Assembly: GCF_900143535.1 (NCBI RefSeq)
Contig: NZ_FRFA01000001.1
Coordinates: 648,387 to 712,386, forward strand
Direction of reading: 5' to 3'
From: Tateyamaria sp. Alg231-49
GTDB lineage: Bacteria; Pseudomonadota; Alphaproteobacteria; Rhodobacterales; Rhodobacteraceae
DNA: 64,000 nt
Shown: in pieces, positions 47,201-55,197 of the stretch
Position numbering within the stretch: position 1 is the stretch's first letter
How the letters are laid out: each line of letters opens with the position of its first letter
Notes under the pieces: model-generated
Told to the model about the DNA's origin: nothing
Database searches by the model: none
Seen by the model: only the letters and a program-made list of their open reading frames with translations
Made by a program: the position numbers and the translations under genes

Positions 47201-47639
47201 CAACGGTGCCATCCATCTGCCGACGCAACCGGGCAAAGACGCCGCTGACAGACAAATGTGTGGGCTGCATCTTGCCGTTCAACAGGCCTGCGAAAGACAA
47301 GTTGGCGCGCATTTCACCAAAGGCCGCAATTTCGGCACCGGTGTCCGAGATCAATTGCACATTTGTCATGCGCACCTGCGGATGGGCGCCATCCTCAACC
47401 ACCAGATCGAGCGCATCAAACCGCATACTCGCGGCCCCAAGCGCGTCAGCGACCCGTGTCTCGATCTCTGTACGCAACCAGACAGGCGCCGAAACGGGCC
47501 GCCCAATCATTACATAAACCAAAGCTCCCAAAAGAGCCGTAAACATCAAAGTCGTCAGCAGACTACCAACCCGGTGGCGACGCCACAGGTTCTTGCGCCG
47601 CACGTTGGGCGCGACGGATGTTGGTTCAGAACTGCTCAT
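44205..47639 (-). CDS. Large AsmA/YhdP-like envelope protein (DUF3971)
   Basis: 1144 residues. An N-terminal membrane helix (SLLTTLMFTALLGALVYVMIG, residues ~26-46) follows a short cytoplasmic stretch with RRKNLWRRHR. The remainder is beta-rich repetitive periplasmic sequence with a DUF3971 region in the middle and an AsmA-like C-terminal part (LNALSIVGLLEQMGGPGIHF, then SAVGPSMGLSMFGTYDVN). YhdP/TamB-type proteins bridge inner and outer membranes and carry phospholipids. Length and architecture fit that group. Divergent from the peroxiredoxin gene with 75 bases between starts. Confidence 0.87.
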   Translation of the reverse strand: MSSSEPTSVAPNVRRKNLWRRHRVGSLLTTLMFTALLGALVYVMIGRPVSAPVWLRTEIETRVADALGAASMRFDALDLVVEDGAHPQVRMTNVQLISDTGAEIAAFGEMRANLSFAGLLNGKMQPTHLSVSGVFARLRRQMDGTVVLSGGLDLSAPNRQAATLAELIAGIDTILSHPGFDALRSAEIRALTLQVEDVRANRAWTIDGGRAQLTRAGEAVRITTDLALLSGGQGVATLAANYESRMGDVAATFGASIEGIDAGDIATLAPPFAWLNVLRAPISGAMRAGVNTDGTLAPLNATLTIGAGVIQPNDAARPVPFSSARSYFNYDPAARVLTFDELSVDSAWITGRIEGQTVLGLTADGQLNDLVGQFRSSTLTANPDNLYDAPVSFEAAEMDFRLGLDPFRLDVGQAVFQDQGQTVLARGVLEAGPEGWSYGLDAQMDGILPERLLALWPHGAVPKTRAWLVDNLLGGRLRNMDAVLRDAPGSPLNAFISFDFEDAHVRYTKTLPPITEARGTASLLDNRFVVTVDAGKVIAPEGGAIDVASSSFIIPDVRAKPNPPAIVRLQTRGTVTAALAMLDAPPLSIMSKADLPTAIADGYLQAEGTLALSLRKGLKPGELIFDARGTAREVTSTRLIEGRTLATSTLEVVANNAGVEISGLGTLDGIPFQAIWEQPIGTGPQPSNVTGTMELSERTETVLGLGLPPGLLTGQGTGRIRVTLPADDTVPTFQVESDLRGIRLSSPPLGWSKAAQTPAILSVTGQLGETPRVDRLELDAPGLRASGAITLRPDGGLERARFDRVQVGQWLDAPVDLVGRGVNVPPAINVRGGKLDLRQADFGGSGSGSAGGQGGGPLNLTLDQLLITDTIRLTGLAGEFDMARGLSGKFQARINGATPIRGEVLPENGRSAIRITSDDAGGVAASAAILKQARGGTLSLTLRPVGSASFDGSLSIRETRIQDAPAIAALLNALSIVGLLEQMGGPGIHFQEVEAAFRLTPSIMTLTQASAVGPSMGLSMFGTYDVNRSILDMQGVISPLYLINGIGSILTRKGEGLIGFNYALRGAASNPQVQVNPLSALTPGMFREVFRAQPPTLPTVTNEIDPVVPEASALSEPKESDLSEPVETEAQRRMRLRQEASDSR

Positions 47640-47714
47640 ACCTTTATTCTTGTCTGTGCTGACCTATCATGCCAGTCACAACTTCTTCTTTTTTGTGACG
47701 AAAAGGTCAAAATC

Positions 47715-48176
47715 ATGCTCGATATCGCAACACCAGCCCCCGATTTCACGCTGCCGGACGGTACCGGCACCGATGTGACCCTGTCCGGCCTGCAAGGAGG
47801 TGCCGTGATTTTGTACTTTTATCCCCGCGATGACACCCCCGGATGCACAAAAGAATCCATCGCCTTTTCCGAACATTTGGCCGCGTTCGAGGCCGCTGGC
47901 GCCAAAGTGTTCGGCATCTCGAAAGACTCTGTGGCCAGCCACGCCAAGTTCGCAGCCAAGAAGGAACTGACAGTTCCACTGCTGTCTGACGAACATGGCA
48001 GCGTGTGTGAGGATTACGGCGTGTGGAAGGAAAAGAACATGTACGGCAAGAAGTACATGGGGATCGAACGCACAACATACCTGATCGATGCGAACGGTCA
48101 CATCGCTATGGTCTGGCCAAAGGTCAAAGTTCCCGGTCACGCCGAGGCTGTTCTTGCCGCGGTTCAGGCCCTGTGA
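47715..48176 (+). CDS. bcp: Thioredoxin-dependent peroxiredoxin, Bcp/PrxQ type
   Basis: 153 residues from ATG 47715. Peroxidatic Cys44 lies in RDDTPGCTKE. The usual PrxQ resolving cysteine five residues later is absent (Ile49), and the only other cysteine is Cys98 (SVCEDYGVW), so it is either an atypical two-cysteine or a one-cysteine enzyme. ERTTYLIDANG is the conserved distal motif. It reduces hydroperoxides. The stop overlaps the ATG of the DUF455 gene (TGATG). Confidence 0.93.
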   Translation: MLDIATPAPDFTLPDGTGTDVTLSGLQGGAVILYFYPRDDTPGCTKESIAFSEHLAAFEAAGAKVFGISKDSVASHAKFAAKKELTVPLLSDEHGSVCEDYGVWKEKNMYGKKYMGIERTTYLIDANGHIAMVWPKVKVPGHAEAVLAAVQAL

Positions 48177-48985
48177 TGCAGTCTCTTGCGCAGATGGCAG
48201 ACGCAGTGCTGCGCACGGCGGACGGGCGGGAAAAGACGGCTCTGTCGCGCAAGTTGGCAGCGCAGTGGCGTGAGGCGCGCGCGACAGGTGCGCGCCCAGA
48301 AATTGGGCACGCCGATCCGCCAATGCATCCCGCGCGCCCGGCTGCCCCAGAATTGCTCAGCCCCCGTGACGTACCTCGCCGCCGCCCCGGCAGCCCCGAC
48401 GGTCGCATCGCGTTGTTGCATGCGGTGGCACATATCGAACTCAACGCAGTAGACTTGCACTGGGACATTATCGCCCGGTTTACGGACGTCGCGATGCCCA
48501 TCGGGTTCTATGATGATTGGGTAAAGGCGGCAGATGAGGAATCCAAGCATTTCAACTTGATGTGCGACTGCCTTGAAGCCGCAGGAAGTCACTATGGCGC
48601 CTTACCTGCCCATGCTGGCATGTGGCGAGCAGCGGAAGACACAGCCGGGGATTTTATGGGCCGATTGGCTGTTGTGCCCATGGTGTTGGAGGCTCGCGGG
48701 CTGGATGTCACTCCGGGGATGATCGAGGTGTTCCGCAAGGCCAAGGCAGATCAGGCGGTCGCGGCACTTGAGACGATCTATGCCGAGGAAGTTGCGCATG
48801 TGGCCTATGGGTCCAAATGGTTTCACTTTTTGTGTGGCCGCCACGAGATGGACCCCAAAGACGCGTTCCATGAACTGGTGCAGCGATATTTCCACAGCCC
48901 ACTCAAACCTCCGTTCAACGAGGAAAAGCGGGCAGAGGCCGGACTGCCCCCTGATTTTTACTGGCCTCTGGCAGTAGCAGACTAG
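48176..48985 (+). CDS. DUF455 ferritin-like protein
   Basis: 269 residues from ATG 48176, which overlaps the bcp stop. DUF455 members adopt a ferritin-like four-helix fold. The candidate metal ligands are visible in LLHAVAHIELNAVDLHWD, AADEESKHFNLM and IYAEEVAHVAYG (Glu/His pairs ExxH). Suggested to be a di-iron protein, with no established reaction. Coupling to a peroxiredoxin hints at a redox or stress role. Confidence 0.86.
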   Translation: MQSLAQMADAVLRTADGREKTALSRKLAAQWREARATGARPEIGHADPPMHPARPAAPELLSPRDVPRRRPGSPDGRIALLHAVAHIELNAVDLHWDIIARFTDVAMPIGFYDDWVKAADEESKHFNLMCDCLEAAGSHYGALPAHAGMWRAAEDTAGDFMGRLAVVPMVLEARGLDVTPGMIEVFRKAKADQAVAALETIYAEEVAHVAYGSKWFHFLCGRHEMDPKDAFHELVQRYFHSPLKPPFNEEKRAEAGLPPDFYWPLAVAD

Positions 48986-49159
48986 TTCGTATGGTCGTTT
49001 TGCACATTTTTTAAGCACTCACTCACAGTTTACCGCCAATTTTGCACAAGTAAAAAGGATGGCCCTTGCCGCATGAAGTCCACCACTTTATGCACGCGCC
49101 CTAAGACACCGGGTTGGGGGACGTGAGTGTCGCGATTGGGACGGGACAAGGAACACGTA

Positions 49160-50491
49160 GTGCGGACACGTATCGGCATCAAAGTGCACGGACTTCTGGA
49201 ACACTATTTTCCGGAACGGCGCGTCTTCTTGAAATCCGACAACGACACACGGTTCATTCGATTGAAACCCAGCACGCAACTGTTTGCGTTTGCGGGCGGA
49301 TCTTTCGTTATTGCATGGGCAATCGTTGCGACCGCGATCCTGCTGATGGACAGCATTGGGGCTGGAAACTTTCGGGAACAAGCCAAACGCGATCAACGCA
49401 CCTATCAGGCGCGCCTGAACGACCTGTCCGGACAGCGCGATAGCCGTGCCGAAGAAGCGCTGGCTGCTCAGGAACGGTTCAACGCCGCTTTGTCACAGAT
49501 TTCCGTGATGCAGACCGAACTGCTGGCCTCTGAAACACGTCGCCGTGAGTTGGAAACAGGGATCGAGGTTATTCAGGCCACCCTGCGCGACACTATGCAA
49601 GCCCGGGAAGAGGCACGGACGCAACTTGCCGCCCTTGAAACACAACTTGAATCTGGTGGCGCGGTGAGCCCGCTGGTGGCGGGTGGCGCAAATGCGCCGA
49701 TGGATTTCGTGGCAGACGCGCTGGCGAAAACGGCGGCAGAGCGTGATCAGGTTGTCGAAGATGCACAGGAAGCGCTGCTGGCGGCCGATGAAATGGCGAC
49801 TGAAATCGCGCTGATGCAGGAACAAAACGACCAGATTTTCCGCCAGCTTGAAGAAGCGATGACCGTATCGGTGGCCCCGCTGGACAAGATGTTCCGGGCC
49901 GCAGGAATGCCAACTGAGCGCATTATCGAACAGGTGCGTCAGGGCTATTCCGGTCAGGGCGGGCCCCTTACACCGCTCAGCTTTTCCACCAGCGGAGAAG
50001 AACCCAGCCCAGACACAATGCGCGCAAATCGGCTTCTAAATCAGATGGATACGCTCAATCTGTACAGGATCGCTGCACAAAAAGCGCCCTTTGCAACACC
50101 TGTAAAGTCGTCCTTTCGCTTTACGTCGTCATTCGGGTTCCGACGTGATCCCAAGACTGGTGGGCGGCGCATGCACAATGGAGTGGATTTTGCCTCATCA
50201 CTTGGCACGCCACTATACGCGACAGCGGATGGTGTCGTGACCCACGCGGGGTGGCTCGGGGGGTTTGGACGGCTTGTAAAAATTCAGCACGAGTTCGGAA
50301 TCGAGACCCGTTACGCGCACCTGTCGCGACTTAATGTTAAAGTTGGTCAAAGGGTCTCGCGCGGGGATAGAATTGGTGATATGGGAGCATCTGGACGGGT
50401 GACAGGCGTGCATTTGCACTATGAGGTGCGCGTTGGCGGCAAGGCCGTAAACCCGATGATCTATATCAAGGCAGCGAACGATGTTTTCTAA
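49160..50491 (+). CDS. M23 (LytM-type) peptidase with coiled coil
   Basis: 443 residues from GTG 49160 (AAGGA seven bases before it; an in-frame GTG at 49127 would add 11). One membrane helix (LFAFAGGSFVIAWAIVATAILL, residues ~38-59). A long periplasmic coiled coil follows (about residues 70-230). The C-terminal M23 domain has His339/Asp343 in HNGVDF and His418-x-His420 in HLHYEV, the full zinc-site set. It is expected to cut peptidoglycan cross-links or activate amidases. The end overlaps the bactofilin gene by 11 bases, a pairing seen widely in proteobacteria and linked with cell-shape control. Confidence 0.9.
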   Translation: MRTRIGIKVHGLLEHYFPERRVFLKSDNDTRFIRLKPSTQLFAFAGGSFVIAWAIVATAILLMDSIGAGNFREQAKRDQRTYQARLNDLSGQRDSRAEEALAAQERFNAALSQISVMQTELLASETRRRELETGIEVIQATLRDTMQAREEARTQLAALETQLESGGAVSPLVAGGANAPMDFVADALAKTAAERDQVVEDAQEALLAADEMATEIALMQEQNDQIFRQLEEAMTVSVAPLDKMFRAAGMPTERIIEQVRQGYSGQGGPLTPLSFSTSGEEPSPDTMRANRLLNQMDTLNLYRIAAQKAPFATPVKSSFRFTSSFGFRRDPKTGGRRMHNGVDFASSLGTPLYATADGVVTHAGWLGGFGRLVKIQHEFGIETRYAHLSRLNVKVGQRVSRGDRIGDMGASGRVTGVHLHYEVRVGGKAVNPMIYIKAANDVF

Positions 50492-50972
50492 AAGCAAAAT
50501 CAACGAACCTGGTCCAAGTGCGGACGCAAGCAAACCTGCAACTCCGGCGAGCCCTGCCCCTGCGGCACCTAAGGCAAGCGAATTCAAGGCAAGTGCCCCC
50601 AAGGCCAAGCCTCCTGCTTCGCTTTTGTCAGCAGACCTGCACATCACAGGCAACATGAAAACCACCGGCGACATCAACGTCGAAGGCACGGTCGAAGGGG
50701 ACATCCGCGCCCACTTGCTGACAATCGGTGAATCCGCAACGATCAAAGGCGAAGTCATCGCAGATGATGTTGTCGTGAATGGCCGCGTCGTCGGCCGCGT
50801 GCGTGGCCTCAAAGTCCGCCTGACATCGACCGCACGGGTCGAAGGCGACATCATTCACAAGACAATCGCCATCGAATCCGGCGCCCATTTCGAGGGCTCG
50901 GTTCAGCGTCAGGACGATCCGCTGAATTCCGGCGGCAAGGGTGCTGTTGCACCAGCGGCCAAAGCCGAATAG
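50481..50972 (+). CDS. Bactofilin
   Basis: 163 residues. The central bactofilin (DUF583) beta-helix runs from about residue 50 to 130 (LHITGNMKTTGDINVEGTVEGDI through ARVEGDIIHKTIAIESGA). It is flanked by a Pro/Ala/Lys-rich N-terminal tail and a short C-terminal tail. Bactofilins polymerise without nucleotide and position peptidoglycan enzymes. The M23 peptidase encoded just before, with overlapping codons, is the likely partner. A strong terminator follows. Confidence 0.92.
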   Translation: MFSKSKINEPGPSADASKPATPASPAPAAPKASEFKASAPKAKPPASLLSADLHITGNMKTTGDINVEGTVEGDIRAHLLTIGESATIKGEVIADDVVVNGRVVGRVRGLKVRLTSTARVEGDIIHKTIAIESGAHFEGSVQRQDDPLNSGGKGAVAPAAKAE

Positions 50973-50990
50973 TCCAACCGGTCAACCCAT

Positions 50991-51029
50991 AAAAAAAGGG
51001 CGCTGCATTTGCCATGCAGCGCCCTTTTT
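50991..51029. terminator. Bidirectional terminator between bactofilin and cyclophilin genes
   Basis: Long perfect stem AGGGCGCTGCAT / ATGCAGCGCCCT, flanked by A7 on one side and T5 on the other. It serves both convergent transcripts. Confidence 0.9.
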
Positions 51030-51046
51030 GTTGCCCTGTCAGAGGA

Positions 51047-51601
51047 TTAGTCTGTCACGCTGACGTTGGTCATCATATCGGGCGCACCTTCAATTGCACC
51101 TGACTGCCGGTCCCCGCGCTTGATCGCATCCAGCACGTCCAAGCCAGAGGTCACCTGCCCCACCACCGTGTATTGCCCGTCCAGAAACGGGCCCGGTGCA
51201 AACATGATGAAGAACTGGCTGTTGGCCGAGTTCGGATCGCTGCTGCGCGCCATGCCGACAACGCCACGGTCAAACGTGATCTCGGAGAACTCGGCACTCA
51301 GGTTGCCCATGTCCGATCCACCCCGCCCAGCCTGACGCGCATCATACCCATCGATTTGCCCAAACTTCACATCGCCAGTTTGCGCCATGAACCCGTCAAT
51401 CACCCGGTGAAAGACGACGCCGTCATACTTCCCCGACTCAGCCAATGTCGTAATGCGCTCAACATGGCCGGGGGCCACGTCCTCGAACAGATCGACAGAG
51501 ATCACGCCGTTGGCCTCGCCCGTCACCGTTATATCGATGCCGGTGGCCAACGCCGGTGAGGCAACCATCAGAGCGAGCAGAGCCGTAGTCTTACGCAACA
51601 T
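51047..51601 (-). CDS. Periplasmic peptidyl-prolyl cis-trans isomerase (cyclophilin)
   Basis: 184 residues with an N-terminal signal peptide (LRKTTALLALMVASPALATG). The cyclophilin core has FHRVIDGFMAQTGDV (catalytic Arg) and SANSQFFIMF. It accelerates proline isomerisation in envelope protein folding. It overlaps the preceding cytosolic cyclophilin gene by 11 bases, so the two paralogues form one operon. Confidence 0.92.
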   Translation of the reverse strand: MLRKTTALLALMVASPALATGIDITVTGEANGVISVDLFEDVAPGHVERITTLAESGKYDGVVFHRVIDGFMAQTGDVKFGQIDGYDARQAGRGGSDMGNLSAEFSEITFDRGVVGMARSSDPNSANSQFFIMFAPGPFLDGQYTVVGQVTSGLDVLDAIKRGDRQSGAIEGAPDMMTNVSVTD

Positions 51602-52100
51602 CGGCGGCCACCTTGACGCTGATCATCCGATCGGGTTCGGCAGGTGGCTCGCCCCGCGCGATCGCGTCCACATGTTCCATACCTTCGATCACCTGACCGT
51701 AGACAGTGTATTGACCGTTGAGGAAGTCGTTGTCTTTGAAGTTGATAAAGAACTGGCTGTTGGCACTGTCCGGGTTCGACGAGCGTGCCGCACCCAAAGA
51801 CCCACGCGCATGGGGGATCTTGGAGAATTCGGCAGGCACGTCCGGCTTGTCCGACCCACCTGTTCCGGCCATGCGGATGTTAAACCCGTCTTCCATGTCG
51901 CCGTGCTGCACATCGCCAGTTTGCGCCATGAATCCGTCGATCACGCGGTGAAAGGCGACGTTGTCATACTCGCCTGCGCGCGCCAGCTCTTTCATACGTT
52001 CGGTATGTTGTGGGGCCACGTCCGGCATAAGCGCGATGGTGACGGTGCCACCCTTGAGTTCCACAAGGATCGTGTTTTCGGGGTCTTTGATTTCGGCCAT
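51591..52100 (-). CDS. ppiB: Cytosolic peptidyl-prolyl cis-trans isomerase (cyclophilin)
   Basis: 169 residues, no signal peptide, beginning with the KDPENTILVELKGGTVTIALMPDVAP strand. Catalytic FHRVIDGFMAQTGDVQ and SANSQFFINF are the same motifs as in its exported paralogue. A pair with and without signal peptide divides cytosol and periplasm. First gene of the pair; AGGAG upstream of the ATG. Confidence 0.93.
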   Translation of the reverse strand: MAEIKDPENTILVELKGGTVTIALMPDVAPQHTERMKELARAGEYDNVAFHRVIDGFMAQTGDVQHGDMEDGFNIRMAGTGGSDKPDVPAEFSKIPHARGSLGAARSSNPDSANSQFFINFKDNDFLNGQYTVYGQVIEGMEHVDAIARGEPPAEPDRMISVKVAADVA

Positions 52101-52250
52101 GTCGGCGCTCCTGTATTTGTGTTTGGGCGGACCCTATTACGGTTGAAGCATAGTGAAAAGGGTGACGCGGTCTTTCCTTTATACGGTCCCAGAAATGTCG
52201 AGATTTAGCCGTATCAGCGTCCTTGCCACTGTGAACAGAAAGCTGCCAAC

Positions 52251-52628
52251 ATGTTCCAATATTCCGGCTTTGAACTGCTGTTGTTTTGCGCCGCATTACA
52301 AATCGTCGGCGCGCTTTTGGGCGCGTTCCAAGGGGCGATGAAGGCCCACATCGCGCATGTCGGTCGCGACCATCGCCCTGCGATGTTCAAGCGTCACAGT
52401 GCTGCCCTGGCGACTATGAGAATTAGGATCGCAGGCGGGATTGCAGGTGCACTATCGGCGCTGACCCTTCTAGGATTTGCTGGAATGCAAACGGCGGTCT
52501 TAAGCCTGCTCTTCATCGCAAATTCGGTTCTGCCAATTTTGGGCTGCGTGTTGTTCATGCTTCCGGCTTGGGCGTTTTTCTCTGGATTTGTCGCCCACAG
52601 CATGCAGCCGGTTGACGCCGCCGCCTAA
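52251..52628 (+). CDS. Small polytopic membrane protein, unknown function
   Basis: 125 residues with about four hydrophobic segments (GFELLLFCAALQIVGALLGAF; IAGALSALTLLGFAGM; AVLSLLFIANSVLPILGCVL; FMLPAWAFFSGF). No family recognised. The stop is 43 bases before the pgk start, on the same strand. Confidence 0.65.
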   Translation: MFQYSGFELLLFCAALQIVGALLGAFQGAMKAHIAHVGRDHRPAMFKRHSAALATMRIRIAGGIAGALSALTLLGFAGMQTAVLSLLFIANSVLPILGCVLFMLPAWAFFSGFVAHSMQPVDAAA

Positions 52629-52671
52629 CTTGGGGTCATAACGTTCCTGCATGAGCAATGGAGCGGGACTG

Positions 52672-53859
52672 ATGGGCTGGAATACACTGGACGATATTGA
52701 TCTGAAGAATAAACGCGTGCTGACGCGTGTGGACATCAACGTCCCTGTCGAAGACGGCCAGGTCACTGACGCCACCCGGATCGAACGGATTGCCCCCACC
52801 ATTGCCGACATCCGCGCCAAGGGGGGCAGCCCGGTGCTTCTGGCCCATTTTGGACGGCCCAAGGGGCAATACGTGCCCGAGATGTCGCTTAAACCGTTGG
52901 TCCCTGCCCTTGAAGACGCCTTTGGCTGTTCGGTGGTGTTTGTGGAACGTCCATCCCGAGACTTTATCGACGCCCAAGCCAGTGATGCAGTGATTATGGT
53001 CGAGAACACGCGCTTTTCGTCTATGGAAGAGGCCAATGATCCGCAAATGGCACAGTTCCTCGCCACTCTTGGCGATGTGTTCTGCAACGACGCATTTTCG
53101 GCCGCACATCGTGCACATGCATCAACGACAGGTGTTGCGCATCTGCTGCCCAACTGTGCAGGCCGTCTGATGCAGGCCGAACTACAAGCATTGGAGGCCG
53201 CACTTTCCGCGCCCAAGCGCCCGGTCGGCGCCGTTGTGGGTGGGGCCAAAGTATCGACCAAGCTCGATTTGCTGGAAAACCTTGTCAAAAAGATCGACGT
53301 GCTCGTGATTGGCGGGGGCATGGCCAATACGTTCCTGGCCGCCCAAGGCGCTGATTTGGGCGCTTCGCTGCAAGAGGCGGACCTGCACAGCACCGCGCGC
53401 GATATCATGGCGGCGGCAGCAGACGCAGGTTGCACTGTCATCCTGCCCGTTGATGGGCGCGTGGCGCGTGAATTTGCGGCCCATGCGGCCCATGAAGTGG
53501 TGACATTGAACGCCGACACGTCTCTTGAAGCCGATCAGATGGTCTTGGATGCCGGGGACGCATCAGCGGCACAAATCGCCCAAACCTTTGGCACGCTCAA
53601 AACCTTGATCTGGAATGGTCCCCTTGGCGCATTTGAAATTCCGCCCTTTGACACGGCGACGGTGGCGGCAGCGCGCGCAGCGGCCGATCTGACCAATTCA
53701 GGCGACCTTGTCACTGTCGCGGGCGGCGGGGACACTGTTGCGGCTCTCAATCAGGCAGGAGTTGCTGAAAGTTTCACCTATATCTCTACCGCCGGGGGGG
53801 CATTTTTGGAGTGGATGGAGGGCAAGGAGTTGCCTGGTGTCGCAGCCTTGATGCAATAA
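52672..53859 (+). CDS. pgk: Phosphoglycerate kinase
   Basis: 395 residues from ATG 52672 (GGAG eight bases upstream; an ATG at 52651 is possible but lies before homology begins). Motifs: [14 protein letters not shown] at the start, [35 protein letters not shown], and the C-terminal [17 protein letters not shown]. It interconverts 1,3-bisphosphoglycerate and 3-phosphoglycerate with ATP. Not clustered with the gap genes 30 kb away. Confidence 0.95.
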   Translation: MGWNTLDDIDLKNKRVLTRVDINVPVEDGQVTDATRIERIAPTIADIRAKGGSPVLLAHFGRPKGQYVPEMSLKPLVPALEDAFGCSVVFVERPSRDFIDAQASDAVIMVENTRFSSMEEANDPQMAQFLATLGDVFCNDAFSAAHRAHASTTGVAHLLPNCAGRLMQAELQALEAALSAPKRPVGAVVGGAKVSTKLDLLENLVKKIDVLVIGGGMANTFLAAQGADLGASLQEADLHSTARDIMAAAADAGCTVILPVDGRVAREFAAHAAHEVVTLNADTSLEADQMVLDAGDASAAQIAQTFGTLKTLIWNGPLGAFEIPPFDTATVAAARAAADLTNSGDLVTVAGGGDTVAALNQAGVAESFTYISTAGGAFLEWMEGKELPGVAALMQ

Positions 53860-53906
53860 TATAGTCGGCGCGCGACGTCGCACAAAACCAAGTAGCGGCT
53901 TACAAG

Positions 53907-54695
53907 ATGGCGGGTTGGACGCTGATCACCGGTGCATCGGAAGGTTTAGGTGTGGAATTCGCCCACATCGCCGCTAGGGAAAATCGCAACGTGATCCTCG
54001 CCGCCCGGTCCAAGGATAAGTTGGAAAAAGTGGCCAGCGACCTGCGCGAATTGGGCGTCAAAGCCGTGGTGATCCCCGCAGATTTGTCCAACATGACCGA
54101 GGTGGACCGCCTGTGGTCCGATGCGACTGACGGGCGCAACGTCGATGTGCTGGTGAACAACGCCGGGCTCGCCTTCAACGGCGCCTTTGCGGATGCCGAA
54201 GGATGGGAGCGTGAGACAAGTTCGATCAACGTCAACATGCTTGCCCTGACACGCCTTATGAAACTGGCAATCCCACATATGAAACAGCTGGAGAAAGGCC
54301 GCATCCTGAATGTCGCCTCTATCGCTGGTTTTGCGCCCGGTCCCGGCATGGCGGTCTACTGCGCGACAAAAGCATATGTTTTGTCTCTCTCCGAAGCGGT
54401 GGGCAATGAATTGAAGGGTACGAATGTGACTGTGACTGCCCTTTGCCCGGGCACGACAGCCACCAACTTTTTTGAAGATGCCAAGATGGCAGACGCCACG
54501 CTCCTCAAAATCGCCAAGCCTATGGACGCCAAAATTGTTGCTGAATTGGGCTGGCTTCAGTCCGCTATCGGCAAGCCCGTGGTGGTGCCCGGCGCCATGA
54601 ACAAGGTTTTCTCTTTTCTGCCGCGTATTGTGCCGCGCCGCCTGACAACGCTGGTGAATGGCAAAATAATGAATGATCACTGGGGCCTAGAGTAA
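53907..54695 (+). CDS. Short-chain dehydrogenase/reductase
   Basis: 262 residues, classical SDR. Cofactor motif TGASEGLG is at residues 8-15 and NNAG in DVLVNNAGLAFNG. The catalytic Tyr151-xxx-Lys155 is in AVYCATKAY, with the preceding Ser in NVASIAGF. Substrate unknown. The C-terminal part (FLPRIVPRRLTTLVNGKIM) is of the YqjQ/DltE type often assigned to fatty-acyl or sterol-like substrates. Lies 47 bases after pgk. Confidence 0.86.
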   Translation: MAGWTLITGASEGLGVEFAHIAARENRNVILAARSKDKLEKVASDLRELGVKAVVIPADLSNMTEVDRLWSDATDGRNVDVLVNNAGLAFNGAFADAEGWERETSSINVNMLALTRLMKLAIPHMKQLEKGRILNVASIAGFAPGPGMAVYCATKAYVLSLSEAVGNELKGTNVTVTALCPGTTATNFFEDAKMADATLLKIAKPMDAKIVAELGWLQSAIGKPVVVPGAMNKVFSFLPRIVPRRLTTLVNGKIMNDHWGLE

Positions 54696-54774
54696 GAAAA
54701 GGGATTCACAGACCGATTCGCATGTGCCATAGTGTCCAAAGCCGTCCTTGAGAGACGGGACAAAGGTTACAGGC

Positions 54775-55074
54775 ATGACCCGCACAGCACGCCCCGCATT
54801 GGGCACAGTCATTTTTTTTGCAGTCGCATTTGCGCTAGGCATTTATTTCACCTTTGCTGCGGTACAGGGCGACTACGGTCTGTTTCGGCGTGCAGAAATT
54901 GATGCAGAGGCGCGCGACTTGTCAGCCCAGTTGATGGCCGTGCAGTTCGAAGTTGCCGAGATGGAAAATCTGACGCAACGCTTGTCCGATGACTATCTCG
55001 ATCTAGACCTGCTCGACGAACAAGCCCGCAATGTTCTGGGTATGCTGCGCAGCGATGAAATCGTCATTCGCTAA
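54775..55074 (+). CDS. FtsB/DivIC-family septum formation protein
   Basis: 99 residues from ATG 54775 (AAAGG eight bases upstream). An N-terminal membrane helix (LGTVIFFAVAFALGIYFTFAA) is followed by a coiled coil (IDAEARDLSAQLMAVQFEVAEMENLTQRL) and a C-terminal piece (LLDEQARNVLGMLRSDEIVI) with the conserved DxARxxLG motif of FtsB/DivIC proteins. FtsB joins FtsL and FtsQ in the divisome. In alphaproteobacteria it is often beside pgk/eno and pdh genes, as here. Confidence 0.9.
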   Translation: MTRTARPALGTVIFFAVAFALGIYFTFAAVQGDYGLFRRAEIDAEARDLSAQLMAVQFEVAEMENLTQRLSDDYLDLDLLDEQARNVLGMLRSDEIVIR

Positions 55075-55158
55075 ATATAATTAAGATCAAGAGCTTACCA
55101 CTAAGCTGCCCCTGCGGCACATTCGCACTCGCCCCCGCGCTCCGAATCCTGTAATAGA

Positions 55159-55176
55159 TAGTTTAACGCTAAACTA
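55159..55176. promoter_or_regulatory. Candidate operator upstream of pdhA (shared with lpd)
   Basis: TAGTTTAACGCTAAACTA, an 18-base CG-centred palindrome 22 bases before the pdhA start. One base different from the site before lpd at 41019-41036. It overlaps the probable transcription start region, consistent with repression. Confidence 0.62.
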
Positions 55177-55197
55177 TATCTGTTGTGGAGGATGCCG

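Noticed and set aside
52651-52671. Upstream ATG for pgk
   Set aside because: ATG 52672 has a well-placed GGAG and matches the usual N-terminus; the earlier ATG lacks a ribosome site.
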